Of a DNA stretch of 64,000 bases, positions 16,948 through 24,879 are shown in pieces. Location: assembly GCA_965247475.1 (NCBI GenBank), contig OZ252016.1, positions 1,674,001 to 1,738,000 of the forward strand, given 5' to 3'. The DNA is from G965247475 sp965247475 (GTDB lineage Bacteria > Chloroflexota > UBA11872). The translations under genes and the position numbers were made by a program. The number at the start of each line of letters is the position of its first letter. Position 1 is the stretch's first letter. The notes beneath the pieces are model-generated. The model saw only the letters and a list, made by a program, of their open reading frames with translations. It did not search any database and was not told the DNA's origin.

Positions 16948-17896
16948 TGGTGACCACGGTGGGGACTACGGCCGGTCGAAGCTCGCTCAACTGGCCCTCG
17001 AGCTCGAGCACCCGATCCATCGCCGTGATCGCGACCTCGAGTTGGTCGTCGGTCGGCTCGCGGGTCGTGAGGCGCTGAAACGCCAGGCCGGGCTGCGCCA
17101 CCCATCGGGCGAGCAGGTTCCCCTGGTTCCGTGCCGTCAGCATGATGAACTCGTACCCGACGCCCGCGATGACCGGCAGCAACGCGATCCGAGAAACGAT
17201 CCGTATGGCCATCGGCGGCCGCCCGAGCAGCGCGAAAACGATAATCGAGATCACGACCAGCATCACCAGAAAGCCGGTGCCGCAGCGCGGGTGCGCCAGC
17301 CGATGTCGCCGAACGTTCTCGACCGTGAGGCGGGCGCCGGCTTCCAGCGCGTTGATCGTCTTGTGCTCCGCGCCGTGATACATCCACACGCGCCGGATGT
17401 CGGGCATCAGGCCGATCGCCACGATATAGCCGGTGAAGACCAGCAAGCGGATGCCGCCTTCGATCACATTGCTGGCGAGGTCCGACTCGACCAGCTCGTC
17501 GGTGAACGACGTGGCGACGAGCGGGATGACGAAGAAGAGCCCAATCCCCAACACCAACCCGATGATGAGACTGCCGGTGACCATCGACGATCCCCCGGCC
17601 TCCCCGTCGTCGCCGGCCTCCTCCTCGAGCTGGACGTTCGCCGAGAAATTGAGTGCCCGCATGCCAATGATCAGCGTTTCCCAGAGCGCCACCGCGCCCC
17701 GAACGAACGGGACGCGCCGAAGACGCAGCGAGAGCCGCTGGGGGTCCAGCTCCTCCGTCCGCAGCACGACGTGACCGGCGGGGTGGCGAACGGCGACCGC
17801 GGCCGCGCGGCGGCCGCGCATCATGACGCCCTCGAGCACCGCCTGGCCGCCGTAGTTGATGCGGAGCTCGTTGCTCTGGCCCACCTGCTCGCTCAT
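16931..17896 (-). CDS. DUF1385 (YqhQ-like) integral membrane protein
   Basis: A 321-residue membrane protein of the DUF1385 family. The conserved NYGGQAVLEGVMMRG motif lies near the N-terminus (residues ~15-29), followed by membrane segments at about 105-130, 150-170, 205-225 and 228-250, and the motif YHGAEHKTINALE (~173-185) with its His and Glu residues. The function is unknown; the gene is very often next to rpmE and prfA, as here. I use the ATG at 17896, which starts just before the conserved motif, rather than one 33 bases upstream. Confidence 0.88.
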   Translation of the reverse strand: MSEQVGQSNELRINYGGQAVLEGVMMRGRRAAAVAVRHPAGHVVLRTEELDPQRLSLRLRRVPFVRGAVALWETLIIGMRALNFSANVQLEEEAGDDGEAGGSSMVTGSLIIGLVLGIGLFFVIPLVATSFTDELVESDLASNVIEGGIRLLVFTGYIVAIGLMPDIRRVWMYHGAEHKTINALEAGARLTVENVRRHRLAHPRCGTGFLVMLVVISIIVFALLGRPPMAIRIVSRIALLPVIAGVGYEFIMLTARNQGNLLARWVAQPGLAFQRLTTREPTDDQLEVAITAMDRVLELEGQLSELRPAVVPTVVTNDRPA

Positions 17897-17989
17897 GTGC
17901 GGCGCGGCGCGGGCGGCGACGCCGGGCAAGAGCCCAGCGGCAACGACAGCGCCCCCGCGATCAGGCCCTGACCGTCCACCGGCGCTCGA

Positions 17990-18202
17990 TTACTGGCCGC
18001 GCGCTTTCTTCTTGCTGCGGCGCTCGAACCGATCGACCTGGCCGGCAGTGTCCACCAGGCGCTGCTGGCCGGTGAAGAACGGGTGACACGCCGAGCACAC
18101 GTCCACATGGATCTTGGGCACGGTGGCATGTGTGGTGAAGTTGTTTCCGCACGCACACGTGACCTTGCATTCGACGTATTCGGGATGAATCTCGGTCTTC
18201 AC
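17990..18202 (-). CDS. rpmE: 50S ribosomal protein L31 (zinc-binding type)
   Basis: A 70-residue large-subunit protein. It has IHPEY near the N-terminus, zinc-ligand cysteines at 16 and 18 (TCAC) and at 36 and 39 (CSAC), followed by HPFFTG, and a basic tail, which is the zinc-containing form. The start is the GTG at 18202, six bases after GGAGGG. The open frame runs further upstream but has no family similarity there. First gene of the rpmE-DUF1385-prfA-prmC-gmk group. Confidence 0.94.
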   Translation of the reverse strand: MKTEIHPEYVECKVTCACGNNFTTHATVPKIHVDVCSACHPFFTGQQRLVDTAGQVDRFERRSKKKARGQ

Positions 18203-18267
18203 GCGAACCCTCCAGAACCTGTTTTCAACGGTATCACAGGGGTCAACCAGACCCGATGGGCGGGCGA

Positions 18268-19287
18268 CTAGTCGGACCCTGGTGAGATGACCCGGCGGCG
18301 CGGCAGCCGGGCAAGCGCTACCAACAGCACGATCAGCAGCGCGGCAAGTCCGGCGAACGCATAGACCTTGTTGATTCGCTCGACCAGCAGCGCGATCAGA
18401 CCAAGGCCGGCGGCAAGCGCGTAGTACAGCGCGGCGACGACCCGCTGATCCAGCCCGGCCTCCCACAAGCGGTGATGGAGATGACCAACGTCGCGCTCGG
18501 CAATGCCGCCGCGGCGCGCGAGACGACGGGTGATCGACCAGGCGACATCGAGGATCGGGACGCCCAGCACCAGGATCGCGGTGGCGATCTTGGCCGGCCC
18601 CATGATGGCGATGACGGCGAGCGCGAACCCCAGAAAGTGCGATCCGCCGTCACCCATGATAATGCTCGACCGGTGGAAGTTGAGCGGCAGAAACCCCAGC
18701 GCGACGGCCGCGAGCACGAGCGCCAGGGTCGCGACGTCCGGCAGTCCGAGGCGCGATGAGAGAATGACGAGCACGACCGCCGCGATTGCGGTGACGCCGC
18801 CGCCGAGGCCGTCGAGACCATCCATGAAATTGACGGCGTTCATCATCCCGACGATCCAGAACAACGTGAACGGAATCACGATCGCGAGCGGCAGCTCGAT
18901 CACGCCGCCCCCCAGCGGATTGCTGACCGCATCGATTCGGACACCGACGGCCAGAGGGATCGCGGCGGCCAGGAGCTGCGCCAGGAACTTGTCGCGCGGC
19001 CGCAGGCCGCGGATGTCGTCCCAGGTCATCACGACGATCAGCAGCGTGCCGCCCACCAGCAGGCCAATGACGGAGGCGCCGATCGGCCGGACCGCCACGA
19101 GCACAGTGAGCACGAACGCCGCGTACATGGCAATACCGCCGAGGCGGGGAACAGGCCGGGCGTGGAGTCGTTCAGGTCCGGTCGGCTCGAGCCATCCGCG
19201 CCGCCGCGCGACCGTACGAACGGCGACCGTGAGGACCAGCGCGACCGGCGCGCCAATCGCCAGGGCGAGCCAGTTAAGCGAGCTCAC
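18268..19287 (-). CDS. WecA/TagO-like undecaprenyl-phosphate sugar-1-phosphate transferase
   Basis: A membrane transferase of the MraY/WecA family (339 residues, about ten or eleven hydrophobic segments). It moves a sugar 1-phosphate, probably GlcNAc-1-P, from a UDP-sugar onto undecaprenyl phosphate to start a cell-surface glycan. Family motifs: RLHARPVPRLGG near the N-terminus, DDIRGLRP, NFMDGLDGL, MGDGGSHFLGF and HLHHRLWEAG. The HxHHRL-type C-terminal motif fits WecA/TagO rather than MraY. It starts at the GTG at 19287, divergent from rpsU, with no glycan genes next to it. Confidence 0.88.
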   Translation of the reverse strand: MSSLNWLALAIGAPVALVLTVAVRTVARRRGWLEPTGPERLHARPVPRLGGIAMYAAFVLTVLVAVRPIGASVIGLLVGGTLLIVVMTWDDIRGLRPRDKFLAQLLAAAIPLAVGVRIDAVSNPLGGGVIELPLAIVIPFTLFWIVGMMNAVNFMDGLDGLGGGVTAIAAVVLVILSSRLGLPDVATLALVLAAVALGFLPLNFHRSSIIMGDGGSHFLGFALAVIAIMGPAKIATAILVLGVPILDVAWSITRRLARRGGIAERDVGHLHHRLWEAGLDQRVVAALYYALAAGLGLIALLVERINKVYAFAGLAALLIVLLVALARLPRRRVISPGSD

Positions 19288-19324
19288 GCGTGCCGACCAT
19301 CAGGTTTCATGCGGTCGCGGACCG

Positions 19325-19354
19325 TTGGCCCAAGAAATCGCCGCCGCCTATACT
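19325..19354 (+). promoter_or_regulatory. Putative promoter of rpsU-yqeY-ybeY-ispE
   Basis: TTGGCC (19325-19330) and TATACT (19349-19354) are spaced 18 bases apart, close to the sigma-70-type consensus. They precede rpsU by about 145 bases in the gap between the divergent wecA-like gene and rpsU. This would give a long leader that contains the hairpin at 19437-19476. Confidence 0.5.
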
Positions 19355-19436
19355 CAGGTTGTCCGAGCGGACGGTTTGCGCCGTGGCGCGAATCCGCGGC
19401 AGAGGGCTTGCATCGAGGTCGCCGACCCGATCAGAC

Positions 19437-19476
19437 GCAAGCGGCCGCCCGCCCGCAGGGCGGGCATCTTGCTTGC
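19437..19476 (+). promoter_or_regulatory. Strong hairpin in the rpsU leader
   Basis: An inner 8-bp perfect stem GCCCGCCC/GGGCGGGC with loop GCA (19447-19465) is enclosed by an outer stem GCAAGC/GCTTGC (19437-19442 with 19471-19476). It ends 11 bases before the rpsU AGGAGG box. There is no T-run, so it is not a plain terminator; it could be a translational control element of rpsU. Confidence 0.5.
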
Positions 19477-19498
19477 GCGGCCGATCTAGGAGGCTTGC

Positions 19499-19714
19499 TT
19501 GGTTCATGTGACCGTTGGAGCGAACGAGAGCTTCGACGCGGCCCTGCGCCGCTTCAACAAGAAAGTGCAGGCCGAGGGCATTATTACGGAGACACGGCGC
19601 CGGTCGGCCTACGACAAGCCGAGCGTCCTCCGAAAGAAGAAGGCGGCCACTAAGCGGCGCAAGGCTCGACGGGCAGCGCTGAAGGCCGCTCAGATCGAAG
19701 AGCGCGCGCTTTAG
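19499..19714 (+). CDS. rpsU: 30S ribosomal protein S21
   Basis: A 71-residue, strongly basic small-subunit protein. The ESFDAALRRFNKKV stretch and the later basic helix with repeated Arg-Lys are typical of S21. The TTG at 19499 has a perfect AGGAGG five bases upstream; a GTG nine bases further in is possible but worse placed. It heads the run rpsU-yqeY-ybeY-ispE; rpsU-yqeY adjacency is widespread. Confidence 0.94.
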   Translation: MVHVTVGANESFDAALRRFNKKVQAEGIITETRRRSAYDKPSVLRKKKAATKRRKARRAALKAAQIEERAL

Positions 19715-19759
19715 GCAACCGCATCCGCCGCCGCTCCTCCCCAGGCGAAGATTCGACGT

Positions 19760-20221
19760 ATGCCACTGCTTGAACGGATCGACGCCGATATCCGCAACGC
19801 GGTTCGCGCGCGTGACCGCGGCCGCGCGCAGACCCTGCGCACGATCAGGTCAGCCGTGCAGTACGCCGCGCTCGACGGCCGCACCGAGGCCGACGACGAG
19901 CTGGTTCGAACGGTGCTGGCGCGTGAGGCCCGACGGCGCGAGGAGGCCATCGCGATCTACCGCGACAGCGGCCGCGATGACAAGGTTGACGCCGAGACGG
20001 CCGAGCTGGAGCTCATTCGCGCGTACCTGCCGCCGGCCGTGGGACCGGACGACATCGAGTCCGAGGCGGCGGCCGTCATCGCCGAGGTAGGCGCGCAAGG
20101 CCCCTCGGACATCGGGAAGGTGATGGGCCCGCTGATGGCGCGCTTGCGCGGCCGCGGCACGGTGGACGGCCGGGCGGTGAGCGGCACGGTTCGGCGGATG
20201 CTCACCGGCGACGTTGAGTAG
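19760..20221 (+). CDS. YqeY/GatB-C-terminal-domain protein
   Basis: A 153-residue helical protein of the YqeY family, related to the tRNA-binding tail domain of GatB. Visible are the N-terminal helix (ERIDADIRNAVRARD) with LRTIRSAV, the middle ELELIRAYLPP motif, and the C-terminal DIGKVMGPLMARLRGRG and VDGRAVSGTVRRML stretches. The role is probably linked to tRNA but is not established. It follows rpsU by 45 bases. Confidence 0.9.
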   Translation: MPLLERIDADIRNAVRARDRGRAQTLRTIRSAVQYAALDGRTEADDELVRTVLAREARRREEAIAIYRDSGRDDKVDAETAELELIRAYLPPAVGPDDIESEAAAVIAEVGAQGPSDIGKVMGPLMARLRGRGTVDGRAVSGTVRRMLTGDVE

Positions 20222-20224
20222 GCC

Positions 20225-20698
20225 GTGGGCGAGTCGCCGCCGCTGATCGTCGACCTCGACTCGGCCCAATCGCTGCCCCGCGCGCTTGCGGATCTCGTGG
20301 AGCCGATCGCGGCTGAGACCGGCCGTCGCCGCGACCTACAGGGGACGGTGGCGCTGGGCATCTGCGACCCGGAGACGATGCGACGGCTGAATCTGGAGTT
20401 CCGGGGAATCGACGCGCCCGCCGACGTGCTCGCGTTTCCGGCGGGCGCACGCGGCCCCGAGGAGGCCGATTCGCCGATCGGGGACATCGCCCTATCGCTC
20501 GAGATGGCAACGATGCGGGCGCGCGCGGAGGGCTGCACGCAGGCGCGGGCCTTCGGCTTGCTGCTCACGCACGCCCTGCTGCACCTGGCCGGAATGGCGC
20601 ACGGGACGGAGCGCGAGGCGGCGGCCATGGAAGCGCTCGAGGATGAGATTCTGCGCGCGGTCGGGCTCGCCGACGCCGTGCCGTCCCCGACCAGTTGA
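20225..20698 (+). CDS. ybeY: Endoribonuclease YbeY
   Basis: Zinc-dependent endoribonuclease acting in 16S rRNA maturation and ribosome quality control. The 157-residue protein has the DVLAFP stretch, GDIALS and the three-His zinc site written HALLHLAGMAH (H-x3-H-x5-H); the family usually reads GYDH where this has GMAH, with all three His kept. It starts at the GTG at 20225, four bases after yqeY, and ends three bases before ispE. Confidence 0.93.
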   Translation: MGESPPLIVDLDSAQSLPRALADLVEPIAAETGRRRDLQGTVALGICDPETMRRLNLEFRGIDAPADVLAFPAGARGPEEADSPIGDIALSLEMATMRARAEGCTQARAFGLLLTHALLHLAGMAHGTEREAAAMEALEDEILRAVGLADAVPSPTS

Positions 20699-20701
20699 CC
20701 G

Positions 20702-21580
20702 GTGACCCGGGTGGCGCTGCCGGCCCCGGCCAAGATCAATCTCGGCCTGCAAGTGACCGGCCGGCGCGAGGATGGATATCACTCGCTGGTGACGATCCTG
20801 CAGACGCTCGAGCTGGCCGACTCGGTGGTGATCGATGAGAACGCGGCGATCGACGGGACGCCCTCACACGAGGGCCTCGCGCGCCAGGCGGACCTGACAA
20901 TTCAGGCCGCCGAACGGCTCCATTCACGGGTTCGGCCGAGCCACGGTGCCTATCTGCGAGTCGAGAAGCGCATCCCGGTGGCGGCGGGCCTGGGCGGCGG
21001 CAGCTCGGACGCGGCCGCTGCGATTCTGGGTCTCGACGCGCTCTGGCAGACCGATACCGAGTTCGAGACCCTGGTGGAGGTCGCCGCATCGCTGGGCGCG
21101 GATGTGCCGTTCTTCCTCTATCGAGGCACTGTGCTGGCGACTGGCCGAGGCGACGCGATCGAGCGGCTTCCCGCACCGCCCCAGCGCTGGGTCGTGCTGG
21201 CCAAGATCGATCGCGGGCTCCGGACCGCCGACGTGTACTCGGAGCTACGGGAGAGCGAGTGGACGGACGGCGCGGCGACGCACGAGCTGGCCGGCGGCGT
21301 TCGAGACGGAGCGCTGCCGCCCAACCTGCTCCAAAACGATCTCACGCCCGCGGCAATGCGGCTGGCGCCGGAGATTGGCGACGTGCTGGAGGCATTGCGC
21401 ATGGAGGGCGCGGCGCCCGCGCAGCTGGCTGGGGCCGGACCGACCTGCTTCGGCCTGTTTGAGTCGGAGGCGGCCGCACGCGCGGCCGAGGCTCGCCTGT
21501 CGGGCGTCGTCGCCTGGGTCGCCACGACACAATTCTGGAACCGAACGACCGGCCAGAGCGGCGCGGCGCTAGAGTTTTGA
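20702..21580 (+). CDS. ispE: 4-diphosphocytidyl-2-C-methyl-D-erythritol kinase
   Basis: GHMP-family kinase of the non-mevalonate (MEP) isoprenoid pathway, phosphorylating the 2-hydroxyl of CDP-methylerythritol. 292 residues: PAPAKINLGLQV at the N-terminus, the ATP loop PVAAGLGGGSSDAA (residues ~96-109), GADVPFF, and LAGAGPTCFGLF near the C-terminus. It starts at the GTG at 20702 and forms the end of the rpsU run; a tRNA follows 35 bases on. Confidence 0.95.
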   Translation: MTRVALPAPAKINLGLQVTGRREDGYHSLVTILQTLELADSVVIDENAAIDGTPSHEGLARQADLTIQAAERLHSRVRPSHGAYLRVEKRIPVAAGLGGGSSDAAAAILGLDALWQTDTEFETLVEVAASLGADVPFFLYRGTVLATGRGDAIERLPAPPQRWVVLAKIDRGLRTADVYSELRESEWTDGAATHELAGGVRDGALPPNLLQNDLTPAAMRLAPEIGDVLEALRMEGAAPAQLAGAGPTCFGLFESEAAARAAEARLSGVVAWVATTQFWNRTTGQSGAALEF

Positions 21581-21615
21581 CCACGCCAAATGGCGCCCCT
21601 AGGCTTGCGGACCGA

Positions 21616-21687
21616 TGGGGAGTAGCCAAGTGGTAAGGCAGCGGATTTTGGATCCGCCATTCGCAGGTTCGAATCCTGCCTCCCCAG
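21616..21687 (+). tRNA. tRNA-Gln (anticodon TTG)
   Basis: A 72-nt cloverleaf. Acceptor TGGGGAG pairs with CTCCCCA, the anticodon arm GCGGA/TCCGC holds loop TTTTGGA with anticodon TTG, and the T arm GCAGG/CCTGC holds TTCGAAT. The discriminator is G. The 3' CCA is not encoded (CCC follows). It lies between ispE and glmU on the same strand. Confidence 0.95.
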
Positions 21688-21730
21688 CCCGTCGATCGGC
21701 AGACGCGGGCACGCGCGGGGGCCTGGCACC

Positions 21731-23098
21731 CTGAGCAGGCTCGCGATCATCCTGGCGGCGGGGCACGGGACGCGCCTCAAGTCGTCACGGCCAAAAGCGT
21801 TGCAAGAGGTGGCCGGGTGGCCGCTGCTCAAGCACGTATACGCCGCCGCGGTGGAAGCCGGCTGCGACCCGATCTTGACCGTGGGACCGTCCGACGTCGA
21901 TCTACAGGCCGTGCTGGGCGCTGACGCGCTCGTCGTGACCCAGCCGGCAGGCGGCTACGGAACCGCGTTCGCGGCACAAGCGGCGATGGAGACACTGGAG
22001 GACGCTGCGGGGACGGCGCTCGTGCTCTACGGCGACTGCCCGCTGGCGCGCGCGGAGACGATCTCCGCCATGGCCGACCGGCAGGACGCGACCGGCGCGG
22101 CGGTGGTTGTGGGCTGGTCGAATGTGGCCGAGCCCGGCGCGCTGGGCCGGGTGGTGTTCGAAGCGGACGGCGACGTGACCGAGATCGTGGAGGCCGCTGA
22201 CGCGACGCCCGATCAACGGCGGCTCTCATCCGTCAACTCGAGCACGATGGGGTTCGACGCCGCCTGGCTGAGAGCGCACGTGGCGGAGGTGCGGCCGAGC
22301 GCACGAACCGGCGAGCTGTACTTGACCGAGCTGGTTCGGATCGCGCGCGACGGCGGCGGCCGCGTGGCCGGCTACGAGATCGCGAATGCGGACGAGTCGA
22401 TTGGGTGCGACGACATGCACAAGCTGGCGGCGGCCGAGGCGATCATGCAACAGCGTCTGCGCGAGGCGCTGCTGCGGGGCGGCGTCCGGCTCGTCGATCC
22501 GGCCTCGACGTATCTGCACCGCAACGTGCACGTGAGCGCCGGCTCGGTGATCCTGCCGCACACGATGCTCGAAGGCGAGACGTTGATCGGACCCGGCTCG
22601 ACGCTCGGGCCGGGCGCGCGGCTGGTGGATACGCGGGTGGGCCGCGCGTGCACGATCGAATCATCGCGAGTCGAGGGCGCGGCGATCGGCGACGAGGTGC
22701 ACGTAGGCCCCTACGCGAATGTCCGGTCCGGCTGCTCGATCGACGACCGGTGCTTTGTCGGCTCGCATGCCGAGCTCAAATCAGTCGAGCTGGGCAAGGA
22801 TGTCCACATTCACCATTTCAGCTACCTGGGCGACGCGCGGGTTGGCGAGGGCGCCAACATCGGCGCCGGGAGCGTGACGTGCAACTTCAATGGGGAGGCG
22901 AAGCACTCCACCGTGATCGAGGCCGGCGCGTTCATCGGCAGCGGCACCATGCTGGTCGCGCCCGTGACGGTCGGGGAGGGTGCGACCACCGGCGCCGGCG
23001 CGGTCGTGACCCGCGATGTGCCGGCCGGAGACCTGGTGTACGGAGTGCCCGCGCGAGCCGCGGCCCGCGATCGGCGGCGCGGGCGTCGCGTAAGATAG
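21731..23098 (+). CDS. glmU: Bifunctional N-acetylglucosamine-1-P uridyltransferase / glucosamine-1-P acetyltransferase GlmU
   Basis: Makes UDP-GlcNAc for peptidoglycan in two steps. The N-terminal nucleotidyltransferase carries LAAGHGTRLKSSRPKAL and YGDCPL; the C-terminal half (~245-450) is the left-handed beta helix with GPYANVR, GAGSVTCNFNG and LVAPVTVG of the acetyltransferase. No ATG, GTG or TTG precedes the LAAGxGTR motif in frame after the tRNA, and the first TTG (21800) would remove it. The CTG at 21731 gives LSRLAIILAAG and 455 residues, the normal size, so I take CTG as start. Confidence 0.9.
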   Translation: MSRLAIILAAGHGTRLKSSRPKALQEVAGWPLLKHVYAAAVEAGCDPILTVGPSDVDLQAVLGADALVVTQPAGGYGTAFAAQAAMETLEDAAGTALVLYGDCPLARAETISAMADRQDATGAAVVVGWSNVAEPGALGRVVFEADGDVTEIVEAADATPDQRRLSSVNSSTMGFDAAWLRAHVAEVRPSARTGELYLTELVRIARDGGGRVAGYEIANADESIGCDDMHKLAAAEAIMQQRLREALLRGGVRLVDPASTYLHRNVHVSAGSVILPHTMLEGETLIGPGSTLGPGARLVDTRVGRACTIESSRVEGAAIGDEVHVGPYANVRSGCSIDDRCFVGSHAELKSVELGKDVHIHHFSYLGDARVGEGANIGAGSVTCNFNGEAKHSTVIEAGAFIGSGTMLVAPVTVGEGATTGAGAVVTRDVPAGDLVYGVPARAAARDRRRGRRVR

Positions 23099-23149
23099 AG
23101 ACGCAGCCCCCTGGCGGCAGCACCCTCGTCACAGGTGTCGTGAATCGTT

Positions 23150-23285
23150 TGATCACCGGCAACAGGCCGGTCGTCACTCACCTCATGTTGAGCGGCCCCA
23201 CACAGGAGCCGCCCACGACTCCGCGCGGGTGTTTCCCGAACAACACTCAGCCCGGCGCCGCCTCGCGTAGAAGCGGGGCGCGCGC
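23150..23285 (+). promoter_or_regulatory. Hairpin-rich leader upstream of the CBS membrane protein genes
   Basis: The 237-base gap before the first CBS gene holds four hairpins in order: ACCGGC/GCCGGT (23155-23171), GCGGC/GCCGC (23192-23212), GTGTT/AACAC (23229-23246) and an 8-bp stem with one U-G pair and loop GTAGAA (23259-23280). Such serial hairpins suggest a structured 5' leader. I could not match it to a known riboswitch by eye. Confidence 0.4.
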
Positions 23286-23335
23286 CTTGGCGTCAGCACC
23301 CGTACGTGCGGCGCTCACGATGGAGTGGATCCGTT

Positions 23336-24616
23336 TTGGATCCTGTTAGTTGGACCGGCCTTGCCCTCATCCTGATTCTGACGCTGCTGAGTGCGCTGCT
23401 CGCGACGGCGGAGAACGCCACGTTGGAGCTCTCGCGCACGGCCCCAAACCCAGACACCGTGCCAGCGCGGCGCTCCGACGCGCGCTTGGCGGAACTGCTC
23501 TCCAACCGATTCAGATTCTGGATCAGCGCTCGCACCGGCGCCGCGATCTTCATCTTCGCGTCGGCCGCGCTGGCTGCCACGACCGTCTCGGACGCTCTGG
23601 CGAGGGCCACCTCGAACCATGCCTGGAGCGTGGTGCTGGCGATCGCGCTGCTCGCAGTCGTCCACACGGCGGTCGCACGGATCGGTCCGCGAATCCTGGC
23701 CCAGCGACACCCGGCGGTGCTGGCGCGTCGACTGTCGATATTCGCGTGGACGCAATACGTGGCGATCCTCCCGATGACGAAGCTGCTCGAACGCCTCCTA
23801 TCGACGGAGGAGCAAGCGGCCTGGAAGGGTCCCGATCCGAAGGACCTGGCGGTGCTGCAGGCGGTCGAGGAGGGCACGCGCGAAGGCTCGATCGACCAGA
23901 CCGACGTGGCGATGATCACCAACGTGATCGACCTGGGCGATCGGGTGGCGCGGCAAGTGATGACACCGCGGCCGGACATCGTCGCGGCGCCGGTCGGGTC
24001 ATCGGTGCGCGAGACGCTCGCAATGGCGAAGGAGCACGGACTCTCGCGGCTGCCGGTCTACGAGAACGATCTGGACCACGTGGTGGGCATCGTGCACGTG
24101 CGCGAGGTCATGGCGGCGCTGCTGGACCCGGAGACCGGGGTCGATCTGGCGTCGCTGGCGCGCGAGCCCTTCTTCATACCCGACGTCAGTCGGGTGGACC
24201 TGTTGCTGCGGCGGCTCCAGGCGCGGCACACGCATATGGCGATTGTGGTCAACGAGTTCGGCGAGACGGTGGGTCTGGTGACGATCGAGGACTTGCTCGA
24301 GGAGATCGTGGGCGAGATCGAGGACGAGTTCGATATGCCCGAGACGCCGATCGAACGGGTTGGCGCCGACGAGGCCCTCGTCGACGCGGGCGCCTTGATC
24401 GACGACGTGAACGCGGGGCTCGACCTCACGCTGCAAGGCGAGGACGTGGACACGATCGGCGGGCTGGTGTACAGCGAATTCGGTCGCCTGCCGTCACCGG
24501 GCGAGACGATCACCCTCGATGGGGCGAGCATTCGGGTGACCAAGACGGACGATCGCAGCCGGATCGTGCAGCTGCGCGTGCGAAGGCTGGCGCCGCCGGT
24601 GGACGATGGAAGCTGA
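23336..24616 (+). CDS. CNNM/CorC-type CBS-domain membrane protein 1
   Basis: About 426 residues: a DUF21 (CNNM) membrane domain with three hydrophobic segments in the first ~150 residues, a CBS pair (~200-320) with RVARQVMTPRPDI at its start, and a C-terminal CorC/HlyC transporter-associated domain. Relatives take part in Mg2+ (or Co2+) efflux or homeostasis. The membrane domain is divergent and lacks the ELxPK motif seen in the two paralogues that follow. Start choice is uncertain: TTG at 23336 gives MDPVSW; a GTG at 23306 adds ten residues. Confidence 0.85.
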   Translation: MDPVSWTGLALILILTLLSALLATAENATLELSRTAPNPDTVPARRSDARLAELLSNRFRFWISARTGAAIFIFASAALAATTVSDALARATSNHAWSVVLAIALLAVVHTAVARIGPRILAQRHPAVLARRLSIFAWTQYVAILPMTKLLERLLSTEEQAAWKGPDPKDLAVLQAVEEGTREGSIDQTDVAMITNVIDLGDRVARQVMTPRPDIVAAPVGSSVRETLAMAKEHGLSRLPVYENDLDHVVGIVHVREVMAALLDPETGVDLASLAREPFFIPDVSRVDLLLRRLQARHTHMAIVVNEFGETVGLVTIEDLLEEIVGEIEDEFDMPETPIERVGADEALVDAGALIDDVNAGLDLTLQGEDVDTIGGLVYSEFGRLPSPGETITLDGASIRVTKTDDRSRIVQLRVRRLAPPVDDGS

Positions 24617-24767
24617 GGACCCTCCCGACCCCGAGCTGCTCGAGCGCCTGCGGGAGCGCGCGCGCGAGGCGTTCTCGGCCGTCGTGGCGGGACGGGAAGG
24701 CGTCCCAAACGTGACCACGCCCGCCGAGCTGTTCGCCCGCCCGTTCGGCCCCGACGACCTGAGCTAG
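24606..24767 (+). CDS. Small hypothetical protein between CBS genes
   Basis: A 53-codon frame from the ATG at 24606 overlaps the end of the first CBS gene by 11 bases and ends at TAG 24765-24767. The product is acidic-amphipathic: MEAEDPPDPELLERLRERA, then an Ala-rich helix and a TTPAELFARPFGPDDLS tail. The overlap and coding-like composition support it, but no family is recognised and it could be chance in GC-rich DNA. Confidence 0.45.
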   Translation: MEAEDPPDPELLERLRERAREAFSAVVAGREGVPNVTTPAELFARPFGPDDLS

Positions 24768-24879
24768 CGGCGATGGGCGCGCGAGATAGCCGGCCGGCGG
24801 GCGCGCGGCGCCGGCGCGTACCGATCGACCGCGGGGCGCGTGCGCGCCGCCGGCGGTCCACGAAGTAGAGGGCCGCCCC

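Noticed and set aside
19359..19440. A tRNA-like start (GTCCGAGCGG) upstream of rpsU
   Set aside because: It resembles a Leu/Ser-type D arm, but no acceptor stem, anticodon arm or TTCGA arm follows.
23099..23335. M-box riboswitch
   Set aside because: The position before Mg-type transporter genes invites it, but the conserved M-box core could not be matched by eye; kept only as an unnamed structured leader.
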